Below are positions 6,820 to 14,136 of a stretch of 28,051 nucleotides of DNA, in pieces. Origin of the DNA: CAYWVR01 sp964461715. Lineage in GTDB: Bacteria; Planctomycetota; Phycisphaerae; FEN-1346. The DNA is taken from positions 1 to 28,051 of the forward strand of contig CAYWVR010000040.1 in NCBI GenBank assembly GCA_964461715.1, read 5' to 3'. Within the stretch, counting starts at the first letter, position 1; every line of letters begins with the position of its first letter. Position numbers and translations under genes: made by a program. Under the pieces are notes generated by a model. That model was not told where the DNA came from and ran no database searches. It worked only from the letters and a program-made list of their open reading frames with translations.

Positions 6820-7887
6820 ATGCGTCTTGCCGCCGTCAGTCTCGCCCTCCTGGCCGCCTGTACGGTGGCGAGGGCGAATGAGAAGGGCTACTCCGATCGA
6901 CTGCTGGAGATGAACGATTCGGCCGGGGCCCACGTCGAGCTGGCCCGGTGGTGCGAGGCGCAGGGCCTCGCGGAACGGGCCCGCGTCCACTGGCGGGAGG
7001 CCCTGGTGCGCGATCCGGCGCGGGTGGACGCGAAGGCGGCCCTCGAGCGCGGGACGGCGGCGCCCGATCCAGCCGACGCCGAGGCCCCGACCTCCGATGC
7101 CGCCGGCGCCTACGCCCGGCGGATCGAGATCGCCCGAGAGCTGCGCGAGATCTCCTCGACGCTCCTGGCTCCCTCGCATCCGGACGCGTGGGAGGCGGGG
7201 CGGAAGCGGGTCCTCGCCATCCGCGACGCCGAGGCCGCCAAGCCCCTCCTCCAGATCCTCATGCCGCGCGGCCTGGAGCACCGCAAGCTCGCCTGCGAGG
7301 CCCTGACCGGCGTACCCGGCGAGGCCGCCAAGGAGGAGCTGGTGCGCATCACCTTGACCACCGACGAGCCGGAGGTCTACCTGGCCGCCGTCCACGCCCT
7401 TAAGGCCCGGGACGACGAGCCGGTCTATGGGCGGTACATGCGGGCCCTGGGCGGGACGAAGAAGGCCCGGAACCGGTCGGCCTATGCCCTCGGGGAGCTG
7501 AAGCTCTGGAGCGCCGTGCCGGCCCTGATCGATCATCTCCACGCCCCCGAGCCGCGCGTGCTGGCCGCCCCGCGGTCTTCCGGCATCGCCCCCGGCCCGA
7601 GCGCCTACATCGCCGTCGGCAACATCGTCACGTACGTCGCGGACGCCCAGCCGGTGATCGCGGAGGGGGCCGTGGCCTGGGACCCGGTCATCGGGGCCAT
7701 CCCCGTCGGCTCGGTCCTCTCGGTCCACAACCCGCGGGTGATCATCGAGCGCAGGATCATCACGATCCGCGGCCCGCAACCCGCCGTCCGTGACGCCCTC
7801 AAGAAGATCACCGGCCGCGACTTCGGCTTCGAGGAAGAGAAGTGGCGGAGCTGGTATCGAAACCTTGAGACCGAGCAGCGGCGGTAG
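6820..7887 (+). CDS. Secreted helical/HEAT-repeat protein, paralogue A
   Basis: The 355-residue product begins with a signal peptide (MRLAAVSLALLAACTVARA). A TPR-like segment follows (SDRLLEMNDSAGAHVELARWCEAQGL then HWREALVRDP), then a HEAT-like alpha-helical array at about 110-245 (EAAKPLLQIL, RKLACEALTGVPGE, VPALIDHL). A beta-rich stretch comes next, and the end carries ALKKITGRDFGFEEEKWRSWY. The gene at 7991 has the same order and the same C-terminal motif (ALKRITGEDFAYDRAAWRQWF), so the two are tandem duplicates. The first also shares WCE..L..RA..HWREALVRD with it. Function is unknown; HEAT and TPR folds usually bind other proteins. AAAGGG precedes the ATG. Confidence 0.75.
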   Translation: MRLAAVSLALLAACTVARANEKGYSDRLLEMNDSAGAHVELARWCEAQGLAERARVHWREALVRDPARVDAKAALERGTAAPDPADAEAPTSDAAGAYARRIEIARELREISSTLLAPSHPDAWEAGRKRVLAIRDAEAAKPLLQILMPRGLEHRKLACEALTGVPGEAAKEELVRITLTTDEPEVYLAAVHALKARDDEPVYGRYMRALGGTKKARNRSAYALGELKLWSAVPALIDHLHAPEPRVLAAPRSSGIAPGPSAYIAVGNIVTYVADAQPVIAEGAVAWDPVIGAIPVGSVLSVHNPRVIIERRIITIRGPQPAVRDALKKITGRDFGFEEEKWRSWYRNLETEQRR

Positions 7888-7915
7888 TTATCACCCCGGT
7901 CTCCTTGCGCCTGAC

Positions 7916-7938
7916 CACGGGCAGGCCCGCTGCCCGTG
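7916..7938. terminator. Stem-loop between the HEAT-like paralogues
   Basis: CACGGGCAG and CTGCCCGTG form a perfect 9-bp stem with a 5-base loop, 29 bases after the first paralogue's stop. There is no T run, so it may be a weak terminator or an mRNA-stabilising hairpin. Confidence 0.4.
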
Positions 7939-7990
7939 CCCCGATCGATGGCGCATGCCGTATCATGGAGGAGCGGAAGGAGGTCTCACG

Positions 7991-9079
7991 ATGCGCGCTT
8001 TGACGCTTCTCCTGGCGGCGCTTCTCGCAGCCGGCGGTGCGGCGGCACCCAAGCCGCCCGACGCGAAGGTGCAGCTCGAGTACGGCGACCGGCTGCTGGC
8101 GATGGACGATACGGCCGACGCCCATGCGGCCCTGGCCCGCTGGTGCGAGGAGAAGGACCTGGAGGAACGCGCCGAGCTGCACTGGCGGGAGGCCCTCGTC
8201 CGCGACGCCGACCACCCCGCGGCCCGGGCGGCCCTCGGCTTCGTCCGGACCGACGACGGTTGGGTCCCCGCCGCCGAGGCCCCGCGCACGGAGCTCCGGA
8301 AGGACGCGGCCGAGGCCGACCCGACCCTCGCCGACCGCCGGGCCGAGATCGCCGGCCGCCTGCGCCAGGTCAAGCGGACCCTCCTCCTCCCCCACCGCAA
8401 GGATCGGTGGGCCAAGGGGCGGCTGGAGGTGCTGACGCTCCGCGACCCGGCGGCGGTCGAGCCGATCGTCCGGATCGTGGGCGACGGCGGCGAGGCCCTG
8501 CGAATCCTGACCTGCGAGGCCCTGGCGGGCATCCCCGGCGACGAGGCGACGCGGTACCTCCTGGGGTATCTGCTGGCGGACCCGTCGGAGGCGGTGGTCT
8601 CCACGGCGCTCCAGGCGCTGGCCCCGCGGACCGACCCGCGCATCGAGAGCCAGCTCACGTACGCCGTCGCGCGCGGCCGGCAGCGCACCGCCGAGCGGGC
8701 CGCCCGGGCCCTCGGCCGGTTCGGAAGCCCGTCCAGCGTCCCCGCCCTCATCGCGAACCTCCTCGGCATCGACTACGAGCGGGTCACGACCCGCGAGATT
8801 CACTATCCGCCGCCCGTCCGCGGGTCGGCCATCGCGTTCGTGGCGGGGGTGCGGCCGGTCGTCGGGCCGGGCGTCGTGGCCTATGACCCGATCATCGGCT
8901 ACGTGACGCCCGGCGGCATCCGCATCCCGCAATACGAATACCCCTACGAGGTCGAGGTCACGCGCAACGTGCCGCGCACCGTCCCCCGGCCCGAGGTCCT
9001 CGCGGCCCTCAAACGCATCACGGGCGAGGACTTCGCGTACGACCGGGCGGCGTGGCGTCAGTGGTTTGTGGGACGATGA
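7991..9079 (+). CDS. Secreted helical/HEAT-repeat protein, paralogue B
   Basis: The 362-residue product is the tandem relative of the preceding gene. It has a signal peptide (MRALTLLLAALLAAGGAAA), a TPR-like N-terminal part (YGDRLLAMDDTADAHAALAR, ELHWREALVRDADHPAARAALG), a short FVRTDDGWVPA segment missing from paralogue A, a HEAT-like array (AVEPIVRIVG, LTCEALAGIPGDEATRYLL, VPALIANLLG) and the shared C-terminal ITG-DF...W..WF motif. The ATG at 7991 was chosen for its AAGGAGGT six bases upstream and the signal peptide; the open frame upstream to 7790 overlaps paralogue A and is not gene-like. Function unknown; probably an exported or periplasmic protein-binding scaffold. Confidence 0.78.
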   Translation: MRALTLLLAALLAAGGAAAPKPPDAKVQLEYGDRLLAMDDTADAHAALARWCEEKDLEERAELHWREALVRDADHPAARAALGFVRTDDGWVPAAEAPRTELRKDAAEADPTLADRRAEIAGRLRQVKRTLLLPHRKDRWAKGRLEVLTLRDPAAVEPIVRIVGDGGEALRILTCEALAGIPGDEATRYLLGYLLADPSEAVVSTALQALAPRTDPRIESQLTYAVARGRQRTAERAARALGRFGSPSSVPALIANLLGIDYERVTTREIHYPPPVRGSAIAFVAGVRPVVGPGVVAYDPIIGYVTPGGIRIPQYEYPYEVEVTRNVPRTVPRPEVLAALKRITGEDFAYDRAAWRQWFVGR

Positions 9080-9308
9080 CAAGCGCCCGCCTTGGGCGTC
9101 GCGACGAAGAGCGAAGCCTGCCCCGGCCGGACCGGGTCAGCCGGCGAGGATTCCTCCCTCAAGGGCGCCGCCACCGCCGCCTCCTGCGCATAAGGCCGCG
9201 ATGGTAAAGATCGAGGCCTCGGCGCTCGCGGCCGATCGGCCGAAGCCCGTCAAGGCGTTCCTGCTGGCCGAGCCGGCCACGTTCGCCGACGCCCGGGCCA
9301 ACCGGTAC

Positions 9309-9355
9309 GCGTGGGCCCGCACGCGACGTTTATGAAGCGTGGGCCCGCACGCGAC
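9309..9355. repeat. 19-base direct repeat with 28-base period
   Basis: GCGTGGGCCCGCACGCGAC occurs at 9309-9327 and again, identical, at 9337-9355. Each unit is itself nearly palindromic (GCGTGNGCCCGCACGC). It lies in the 358-base gap between paralogue B and malate dehydrogenase. A 44-codon ORF (9201-9335) ends between the copies but shows no recognisable family, so the rest of the gap is left unassigned. Confidence 0.6.
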
Positions 9356-9364
9356 CCATCCCGT

Positions 9365-9384
9365 CCCGGGCTTCCACGCCCGGG
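9365..9384. terminator. GC stem-loop upstream of mdh
   Basis: CCCGGGC and GCCCGGG pair perfectly around a six-base loop. No T run follows. It lies just upstream of the possible mdh -10 box and may end transcription from the HEAT-like genes or serve as an operator. Confidence 0.3.
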
Positions 9385-9395
9385 GCTTGATCTGC

Positions 9396-9401
9396 TACAA
9401 T
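9396..9401 (+). promoter_or_regulatory. Possible -10 box of mdh
   Basis: TACAAT preceded by TGC, 36 bases upstream of the mdh ATG. The -35 region is not recognisable. Confidence 0.35.
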
Positions 9402-9437
9402 GGGGCCGGCAAGCCGGCCACAACAAGGAGCCCATAT

Positions 9438-10376
9438 ATGACCATCCCGAAGATCACCGTCGTCGGCGCCGGGCACGTCGGCGCCACCGCCGCCCTCTAT
9501 GCCGCCCAGCGCGACCTCGCGGACGTCGTCCTCGTCGACGTCGTCGAGGGACTCGCCGAGGGCAAGGCCCTGGACCTGACCGAGGCCGCCCCGGTGCTCG
9601 GTTTCGCCCATCGCGTCACCGGCACGACCGACTACGGCCCCACCGAGGGCAGCGACGTGGCGATCGTCACCGCGGGCCTGGCCCGCAAGCCCGGCATGAG
9701 CCGCGACGACCTCCTCGCGAAGAACGCCGAGATCGTCTCGGGCGTGGTGCGGAGCCTCGTCGAGGCCAGCCCGAACGTGTTCCTGCTCATCGTCTCGAAC
9801 CCGGTCGACGTGATGACGGCTCTGGCGCACCGCGTCTCGAAATTCGATCCGGCCCGCGTCGTCGGGATGGCCGGCGTGCTGGATTCGGCCCGCATGCGGG
9901 CGTTCGTCGCCATGGAGACGGGCGCGAGCCCGAAGGACGTCCAGGCCTACGTGCTCGGCGGCCACGGCGACTCGATGGTCCCCCTCGTCCGTCACTCCAG
10001 CGTCGGCGGCGTGCCGCTGCCGGAGAGGCTCGGAAAGGACGCCCTCGACCGGATCGTCGAGCGGACCCGAAACGCGGGGGCGGAGATCGTCGCGCTGCTG
10101 AAGACCGGCTCGGCCTACTTCGCCCCGGCGGCCGCGGCGGTCGAGATGGCCCGGGCCGTGATCCGCGACGAGGGTCGCGTCCTGCCCTCGGCGGCATGGT
10201 GCGAGAAAGAGTACGGCGTCGGCGGGGCGTTCGTCGGCGTCCCGGCGCGCCTCGGCGCGGCGGGGGTGGCGGAGGTGCTGGAGTTCGACCTCGGGGAGCG
10301 GGAGCAGGAGGCGATGGCCGCCTCGATCGCCCACGTCAAGGAGATGGCGGAGAAGCTGGAGGGTCTTGGATATTGA
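9438..10376 (+). CDS. mdh: Malate dehydrogenase
   Basis: This NAD-dependent enzyme oxidises malate to oxaloacetate in the TCA cycle. The 312-residue product is of the LDH-like MDH type. It shows the Rossmann motif VVGAGHVGATAA, Asp34 at the end of strand two (favours NAD over NADP), the substrate loop LARKPGMSRDDLL whose Arg83 marks malate rather than lactate specificity, Arg89, VLDSARMR, and catalytic His176 in GGHGDSMVPL. The ATG at 9438 has AAGGAG seven bases upstream and starts the Rossmann fold at once. It is monocistronic and convergent with the GH4 gene. Confidence 0.95.
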   Translation: MTIPKITVVGAGHVGATAALYAAQRDLADVVLVDVVEGLAEGKALDLTEAAPVLGFAHRVTGTTDYGPTEGSDVAIVTAGLARKPGMSRDDLLAKNAEIVSGVVRSLVEASPNVFLLIVSNPVDVMTALAHRVSKFDPARVVGMAGVLDSARMRAFVAMETGASPKDVQAYVLGGHGDSMVPLVRHSSVGGVPLPERLGKDALDRIVERTRNAGAEIVALLKTGSAYFAPAAAAVEMARAVIRDEGRVLPSAAWCEKEYGVGGAFVGVPARLGAAGVAEVLEFDLGEREQEAMAASIAHVKEMAEKLEGLGY

Positions 10377-10399
10377 CGACGGGCGATTGGAGAACAACG

Positions 10400-10429
10400 A
10401 AAAAACGGCGTGCGGCGGGGAACGCCGTT
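10400..10429 (-). terminator. Terminator of the GH4 gene, shared with mdh
   Basis: AACGGCGT and ACGCCGTT form an 8-bp stem with a 10-base loop. On the minus strand it is followed by six T, the classic intrinsic form for the GH4 gene ending at 10467. On the plus strand it stands 27 bases after the mdh stop but lacks a T run. Confidence 0.65.
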
Positions 10430-10466
10430 GTCGTTCCATCGAAAAATTACGAATCGCAAATTCTCT

Positions 10467-11795
10467 TTACTTGCCTCGCTCCACAAACGCCCGCAGATAC
10501 CGCCTCTCCGCCTTGAACATCCGGTCGAACATCTCCGAGATCTCCGCCGGCGAGCACACGGCACTGGTGAGCGGGTCGAGCATCAGGCCCAGCTTCGCCT
10601 TCTCCCGGTCCCCCTCGACGCACGCCTCCGCGACCAGCTTGTTAACGCTCATGTGCATCCGGTTCCACGCGGCGCACGCGTCGGGAATGGGCCCGAAGCG
10701 GCAAGGGTTGAAGCCGGTCTTATCGACGTAGATCGGCACCTCGACCACCGAATCCCACGGCAGGTTGTCAATCAGGGCCGCGTTCCACGTCGACCCGTGG
10801 AAGAGGAACTTGCGGTCCAGGACCACCGCCTCGATGATGCTCGAGGCGTACTCGTGGCTCCGGGCGTGGACCTTGAGCGGCTCCTGGCCGGCGATGACGC
10901 GGCGGCGATGCGCGTCCGCCTTCTTCCGCCAGCCGGGCCACTCGTCCGCGTAGAACGACTCCTGACCGCGGTAGGTCGGCCGCATGAAGTGCTTCAAGAG
11001 GTCCTTGCGCTTCCGATAGTACGGGACGTACTCCGAGAAGTGGCCCGAGGACTCGGTCACGTAATACCCGAAGTGGAGCATGAAGTCGAAGCGGACCGGG
11101 TCCTGCTCCCAGAACTCCCCGCCGCGCTTCGCCTTGCGCTTGAGCTTCGGATACAGGTCCTTCCCCCGGTGCTCCAGGCGCGTGAACCACGCCATGTGGT
11201 TGAGCCCCGCGCACTGCCAGACCAGCTCCTCGTAGGGCACGTCGCACCACCTCGCCAGCCGCTTCGATCCGCCCTGGACACTGTGGCAGAGCCCGACGAC
11301 CGGGAGCTTCGTCACCGCCTGGGCCGCGTGCGTCATGATGCTCATCGGGTTCGTGTAGTTGAGGACGTGGCAGCGGGCATCGGCGAGGCGATCGACGTCC
11401 GCGAGAATCTCCAGCCACGCCGGCACCGTGCGCATCGCCTTGAAGATGCCGCCCGGCCCGATCGTGTCGCCGATGCACTGGCTGACGCCGTACTCGAGGG
11501 GAATGTCGTTGTCGATGCGGACGGTCCGTGTGCCGGAGACCTCGATCGTGTTGATGACGAAGTCGGCCCCCTCCAGAACCTCCTCCCGCTCCGTCGTCCC
11601 GACGACGGTCCACGCGTCCGCGCACCCGAGCTCCTCGACCATCTTCCGCACGAGACCCTCGGAGAGCTTCAGCCGCTTGGCGTCCGTATCCACGAGGGCC
11701 AGCGTCCCGCCCTCGATGCCCTCAATCTGCATGATGTCGCCGGACAGACGCGGCGTAAACGCGCTGCCGGCCCCGAGCATGACGATCCGCACCAC
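10467..11795 (-). CDS. Glycoside hydrolase family 4, alpha-galactosidase-like
   Basis: GH4 enzymes cleave glycosides by an NAD- and Mn-dependent redox-elimination route. The 442-residue protein has the NAD motif IVMLGAGSAFTPRL at the N-terminus, NYTNPMS (Asn149), the metal-binding GLCHSVQGG (Cys170, His171) and AGLNHMAW (His200). The LCHSVQG and LNHMAWF signatures are those I associate with the MelA-type alpha-galactosidase branch rather than the 6-phospho-glycosidases; alpha-glucuronidase or galacturonidase remains possible. The GTG at 11795 (followed by a second GTG) was chosen with AGGAG seven bases upstream. There is no signal peptide, so it is cytoplasmic. It could trim galactosyl side groups of galactomannan fragments. 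Confidence 0.85.
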   Translation of the reverse strand: MVRIVMLGAGSAFTPRLSGDIMQIEGIEGGTLALVDTDAKRLKLSEGLVRKMVEELGCADAWTVVGTTEREEVLEGADFVINTIEVSGTRTVRIDNDIPLEYGVSQCIGDTIGPGGIFKAMRTVPAWLEILADVDRLADARCHVLNYTNPMSIMTHAAQAVTKLPVVGLCHSVQGGSKRLARWCDVPYEELVWQCAGLNHMAWFTRLEHRGKDLYPKLKRKAKRGGEFWEQDPVRFDFMLHFGYYVTESSGHFSEYVPYYRKRKDLLKHFMRPTYRGQESFYADEWPGWRKKADAHRRRVIAGQEPLKVHARSHEYASSIIEAVVLDRKFLFHGSTWNAALIDNLPWDSVVEVPIYVDKTGFNPCRFGPIPDACAAWNRMHMSVNKLVAEACVEGDREKAKLGLMLDPLTSAVCSPAEISEMFDRMFKAERRYLRAFVERGK

Positions 11796-11837
11796 GGTCC
11801 GTCTCCTATGTCTCTGGCTCCACTCCCGAAAACAGCC

Positions 11838-11865
11838 ACCCTACCTTTTCCGCGGGCGGAATCAA
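11838..11865 (-). promoter_or_regulatory. Possible promoter of the GH4 gene
   Basis: On the minus strand TTGATT (11860-11865) and TAGGGT (11838-11843) are separated by 16 bases. The metK promoter has the same -35 and spacer. The -10 is weak. An 8-bp inverted repeat (CTTTTCCG/CGGAAAAG, 11845-11873) overlaps this spacer and could be an operator. Confidence 0.35.
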
Positions 11866-11891
11866 CGGAAAAGAGGGGATGGACAGCCGGG

Positions 11892-11921
11892 GGACGGGTC
11901 CCGGCGCGCCGGGACCCGTCC
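11892..11921 (-). terminator. 30-base perfect palindrome after the LRR gene
   Basis: GGACGGGTCCCGGCG is followed at once by its exact reverse complement, so the RNA would fold into a stem of about 13 bp with a tetraloop on either strand. It starts 36 bases after the stop of the minus-strand PEP-CTERM gene. Only a short T run follows further on (CTCTTTTCC), so it may be a terminator or a 3' stabilising hairpin. Confidence 0.5.
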
Positions 11922-11957
11922 GGGTTCGTCCCTCTGTCTCACTCGTCGGACGCCGCC

Positions 11958-13397
11958 CTACGCCCTCCGCCGCCTCCGAAGAAGCGCCGCCGCCCCCAAC
12001 GCCACGAGGGCCAGCGCCCCCGGTTCCGGCGTGATGAGGGTGTGGCCGGGGACGGCGTCCCAGGCCAGGAGCGCGGCCTGCGACACCCCGTCGAAGGTCG
12101 ACCACGGGCCCGTGACGTCGAGGGTGGCCAAGGCGTCGAGTTCCGGCGCCAGGGCCGCCACCTCGGCCCCGGCAAGGTTCGTCGCCCCGTCCAACAGGAG
12201 TGTCTCCAGGTCGTCCATCGTGTACATCTTCGAGAGGTCGGCCACGCTCGTGAAGTCGACGCCGCCAAGGTCGACGGACAGGACCCCCGTGATCTCCGCC
12301 AGGCCAAGGACGTTGACGCTGATACGGTACAGTAGGCCGTCGAAGGAGTCCTGATCAACCTGGATGCCTTCGAGCCGCACGTCGGTGATGGGGCAGCCGC
12401 TGACGTTCACGAAATCGAGTCCCGCAAGACTGGCCCCGGCAAGGTCGAACGTCGCGAGCGGGCAGTCGCTGAGCCAGAGATAGCGGAGCCCGGCCAGACC
12501 GACCAGCGGCGAGACGTCGGTGATCGGGTTGCCTTCGAGGCTCACGTTCTGGAGCTGCGTCAGGCCGGCCAGCGGTGTCAAGTCCGTCATGCCGCTATCG
12601 CTGGCGGAGAAGCTGGTGAGCTTCGCGAGGCCCGCCACGGGCGAAAAATCCGCGATCGGGTTGTTGCTGACCGAGAGCTCTCGCAGCTCGGTCAACCCGG
12701 CGACGACCGACAGGTCGCTGATCTGGTTGTCCCCGACTCTCAACTGGCGCAGCCCCGTCATGCCGGCCAGCGGGGCAAGGTCGGGGATCGCGTTCGAGCC
12801 CAGCCTCAGATCCACCATGGCCGTCAGGTTCTGAAGCGGCGCCACGGTCGTGATCTGGTTGTCCCAGAGCGTAAGCTCCGTCAGGGCCGTCATGTTCGCC
12901 AGCGGGCCGGCGTCCGCGATCTGGTTGCGGTTCAGGCCCAGGTACGTGAGCTTCGTCAGGTCCTGAAGCGGCGAGACGTCCGTGATCAGACCGCACCCGT
13001 TGAAGTTGAGCCACGTCAGGTTCGTCAGGTTCGCCACCGGCGAGACGTCGGCGATGGGGTTCCCCCACACGGTCAGGTGCGTCAGGCTCGTCAGCCCCGC
13101 CAGCGGCGTCAGGTCCGAGATGTCGTTGTTGGCCAGCCAGAGTGCATCGAGATTCGTGGCATAGTCGAGGCCCGCCAGAAGCGACACGTTGCCGGACGGA
13201 CCGTAGAGATTCGTCAATCCCAGCATGTCCGTATCCGTAATCGGCGTCGGCGCGGGGATGCCGAGCTCGTCCCGCACGAGGGCCTCCAGGGCCGCGTCCG
13301 GAAAGACGACGTCCACCCCCTGGGCCGCGTCCGCCCCCGCCATCATGACCGCCGCCACCGCCAGCGCACAGATGAACCCCCTGGACTCGTAGGACAT
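11958..13397 (-). CDS. Secreted internalin-type leucine-rich-repeat protein with PEP-CTERM anchor
   Basis: The 479-residue product has a signal peptide (about 1-27), then VVFPDAALEALVRDELG, a cap typical of internalin-like LRR proteins. About ten 22-residue repeats follow at roughly 82-310 (pattern LxxLxLxxNxIxDxxPLAGLT), then about 145 residues without repeats. The end, 456-479, is TPEPG, a hydrophobic stretch and RRRRR: a PEP-CTERM sorting signal recognised by an exosortase and lost on export. The protein is probably displayed on the surface or in exopolymer. ATG 13397 was chosen because GGGGAGGAGAGGGG and the signal peptide fit; the frame is open to 13463. One repeat (about 126-148) is a residue longer than the rest. 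Confidence 0.88.
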   Translation of the reverse strand: MSYESRGFICALAVAAVMMAGADAAQGVDVVFPDAALEALVRDELGIPAPTPITDTDMLGLTNLYGPSGNVSLLAGLDYATNLDALWLANNDISDLTPLAGLTSLTHLTVWGNPIADVSPVANLTNLTWLNFNGCGLITDVSPLQDLTKLTYLGLNRNQIADAGPLANMTALTELTLWDNQITTVAPLQNLTAMVDLRLGSNAIPDLAPLAGMTGLRQLRVGDNQISDLSVVAGLTELRELSVSNNPIADFSPVAGLAKLTSFSASDSGMTDLTPLAGLTQLQNVSLEGNPITDVSPLVGLAGLRYLWLSDCPLATFDLAGASLAGLDFVNVSGCPITDVRLEGIQVDQDSFDGLLYRISVNVLGLAEITGVLSVDLGGVDFTSVADLSKMYTMDDLETLLLDGATNLAGAEVAALAPELDALATLDVTGPWSTFDGVSQAALLAWDAVPGHTLITPEPGALALVALGAAALLRRRRRA

Positions 13398-13481
13398 GGC
13401 ACCCCTCTCCTCCCCTTTGCGGCGGGCGCATCCCGGCGGGAAACCGACTCCTGCGCCCCCCACCCCCTGAGATGTTCGACC

Positions 13482-13504
13482 CCCCTAATTCTGTTACGTA
13501 GGGG
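13482..13504. promoter_or_regulatory. Inverted repeat at the LRR gene start site
   Basis: CCCCTA and TAGGGG are separated by 11 bases. The right arm touches the -10 box, so the repeat covers the expected transcription start and could be an operator or a 5' hairpin. Confidence 0.4.
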
Positions 13505-13532
13505 AGTATACTTCAGTTTCCGGCTTCGTCAA
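13505..13532 (-). promoter_or_regulatory. Promoter of the PEP-CTERM LRR gene
   Basis: TTGACG (13527-13532) and TATACT (13505-13510) on the minus strand are separated by 16 bases, a good match to sigma-70 consensus in GC-rich DNA. The ATG is 107 bases downstream. Confidence 0.6.
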
Positions 13533-13637
13533 GCGAAGACGACGTCCTTCTCCGGCCCGGCGGCGCGGGAGCCGAATACGAATCGGCTTATGGACATGCC
13601 GGCATCACGGCCCTGCCGCCCCCGGCGTTTCGCTTTC

Positions 13638-13761
13638 TGCGTCACGGCTTTCGGTTTTTGCGTCAGGCGACGCGGAACCTATGCGAATCGGGCCTGGATC
13701 TTCTCGGACCGGGATCGCCTCGGCTGACGCACGAAGCGATGCGGCCAAAGGTTTTGCGTCA
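13638..13761 (+). repeat. Three TGCGTCA copies
   Basis: TGCGTCA occurs at 13638, 13659 and 13755, the first two 21 bases apart, each after a T-rich stretch. On the minus strand the same TTTGCGTCA lies at 67-76 close to the other copy of the dispersed repeat. Nothing else is recognised between 13533 and 13841; open frames there look like chance. Confidence 0.35.
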
Positions 13762-13841
13762 CAAGAAGGGGCCAACTTCGTGCAAAAAGGGGGGGCAAAG
13801 GCGCGAAAAGGGGGTCACTTCCCCCCGGAAAGTTGCAGAAA

Positions 13842-13896
13842 GTCGCAAAAAGTGTGTCGCTTAGAGTTAAACCGTTTCACGAATCCCGCCAAATCG
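13842..13896. repeat. Dispersed non-coding repeat, copy 2
   Basis: Matches 141-195 at 47 of 55 bases in the same orientation, with looser similarity continuing to about 13940. A G5/C5 stem-loop (around 13810-13825) stands upstream, paralleling the stem-loop before copy 1. The surrounding 13741-13870 is unusual: short A runs alternate with G runs and CGC/GCA words, unlike the coding DNA nearby. Confidence 0.6.
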
Positions 13897-14099
13897 CGCG
13901 GCCAGACTGCGCAGCTTATCCAGATTACGCAGGCTGACAGGCCGGCCGTGGGTTTAAGCGGAACCGCGGCGGGGCAAGGATGCGGCCCTCCGGAAGACCG
14001 CGAAATCGCAGGACGAAGCCCTCGCGAAGGCCGCCGAGGCGGCCCTGGAGGGTCTGGAGGGTCGATAACGGGATCCCGTCCGTGTGGCCCCTCGCCCTG

Positions 14100-14123
14100 C
14101 CCTCTCGGCGCAAGGGGAGAGGG
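14100..14123 (-). terminator. Stem-loop after the aldo/keto reductase gene
   Basis: CCCTCTC and GAGAGGG pair around a 10-base loop, 14 bases after the minus-strand stop. There is no T run. The sequence resembles the short GAGAGGG/CCCTCTC palindromes found between genes in many GC-rich bacteria, so it may be a REP-like element. Confidence 0.4.
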
Positions 14124-14136
14124 AGGGAAACGGCCC

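Noticed and set aside
10410..12335. 641-codon plus-strand open frame across GH4 and the LRR end
   Set aside because: It spans two real minus-strand genes and the intergenic palindrome, and has no recognisable domain.
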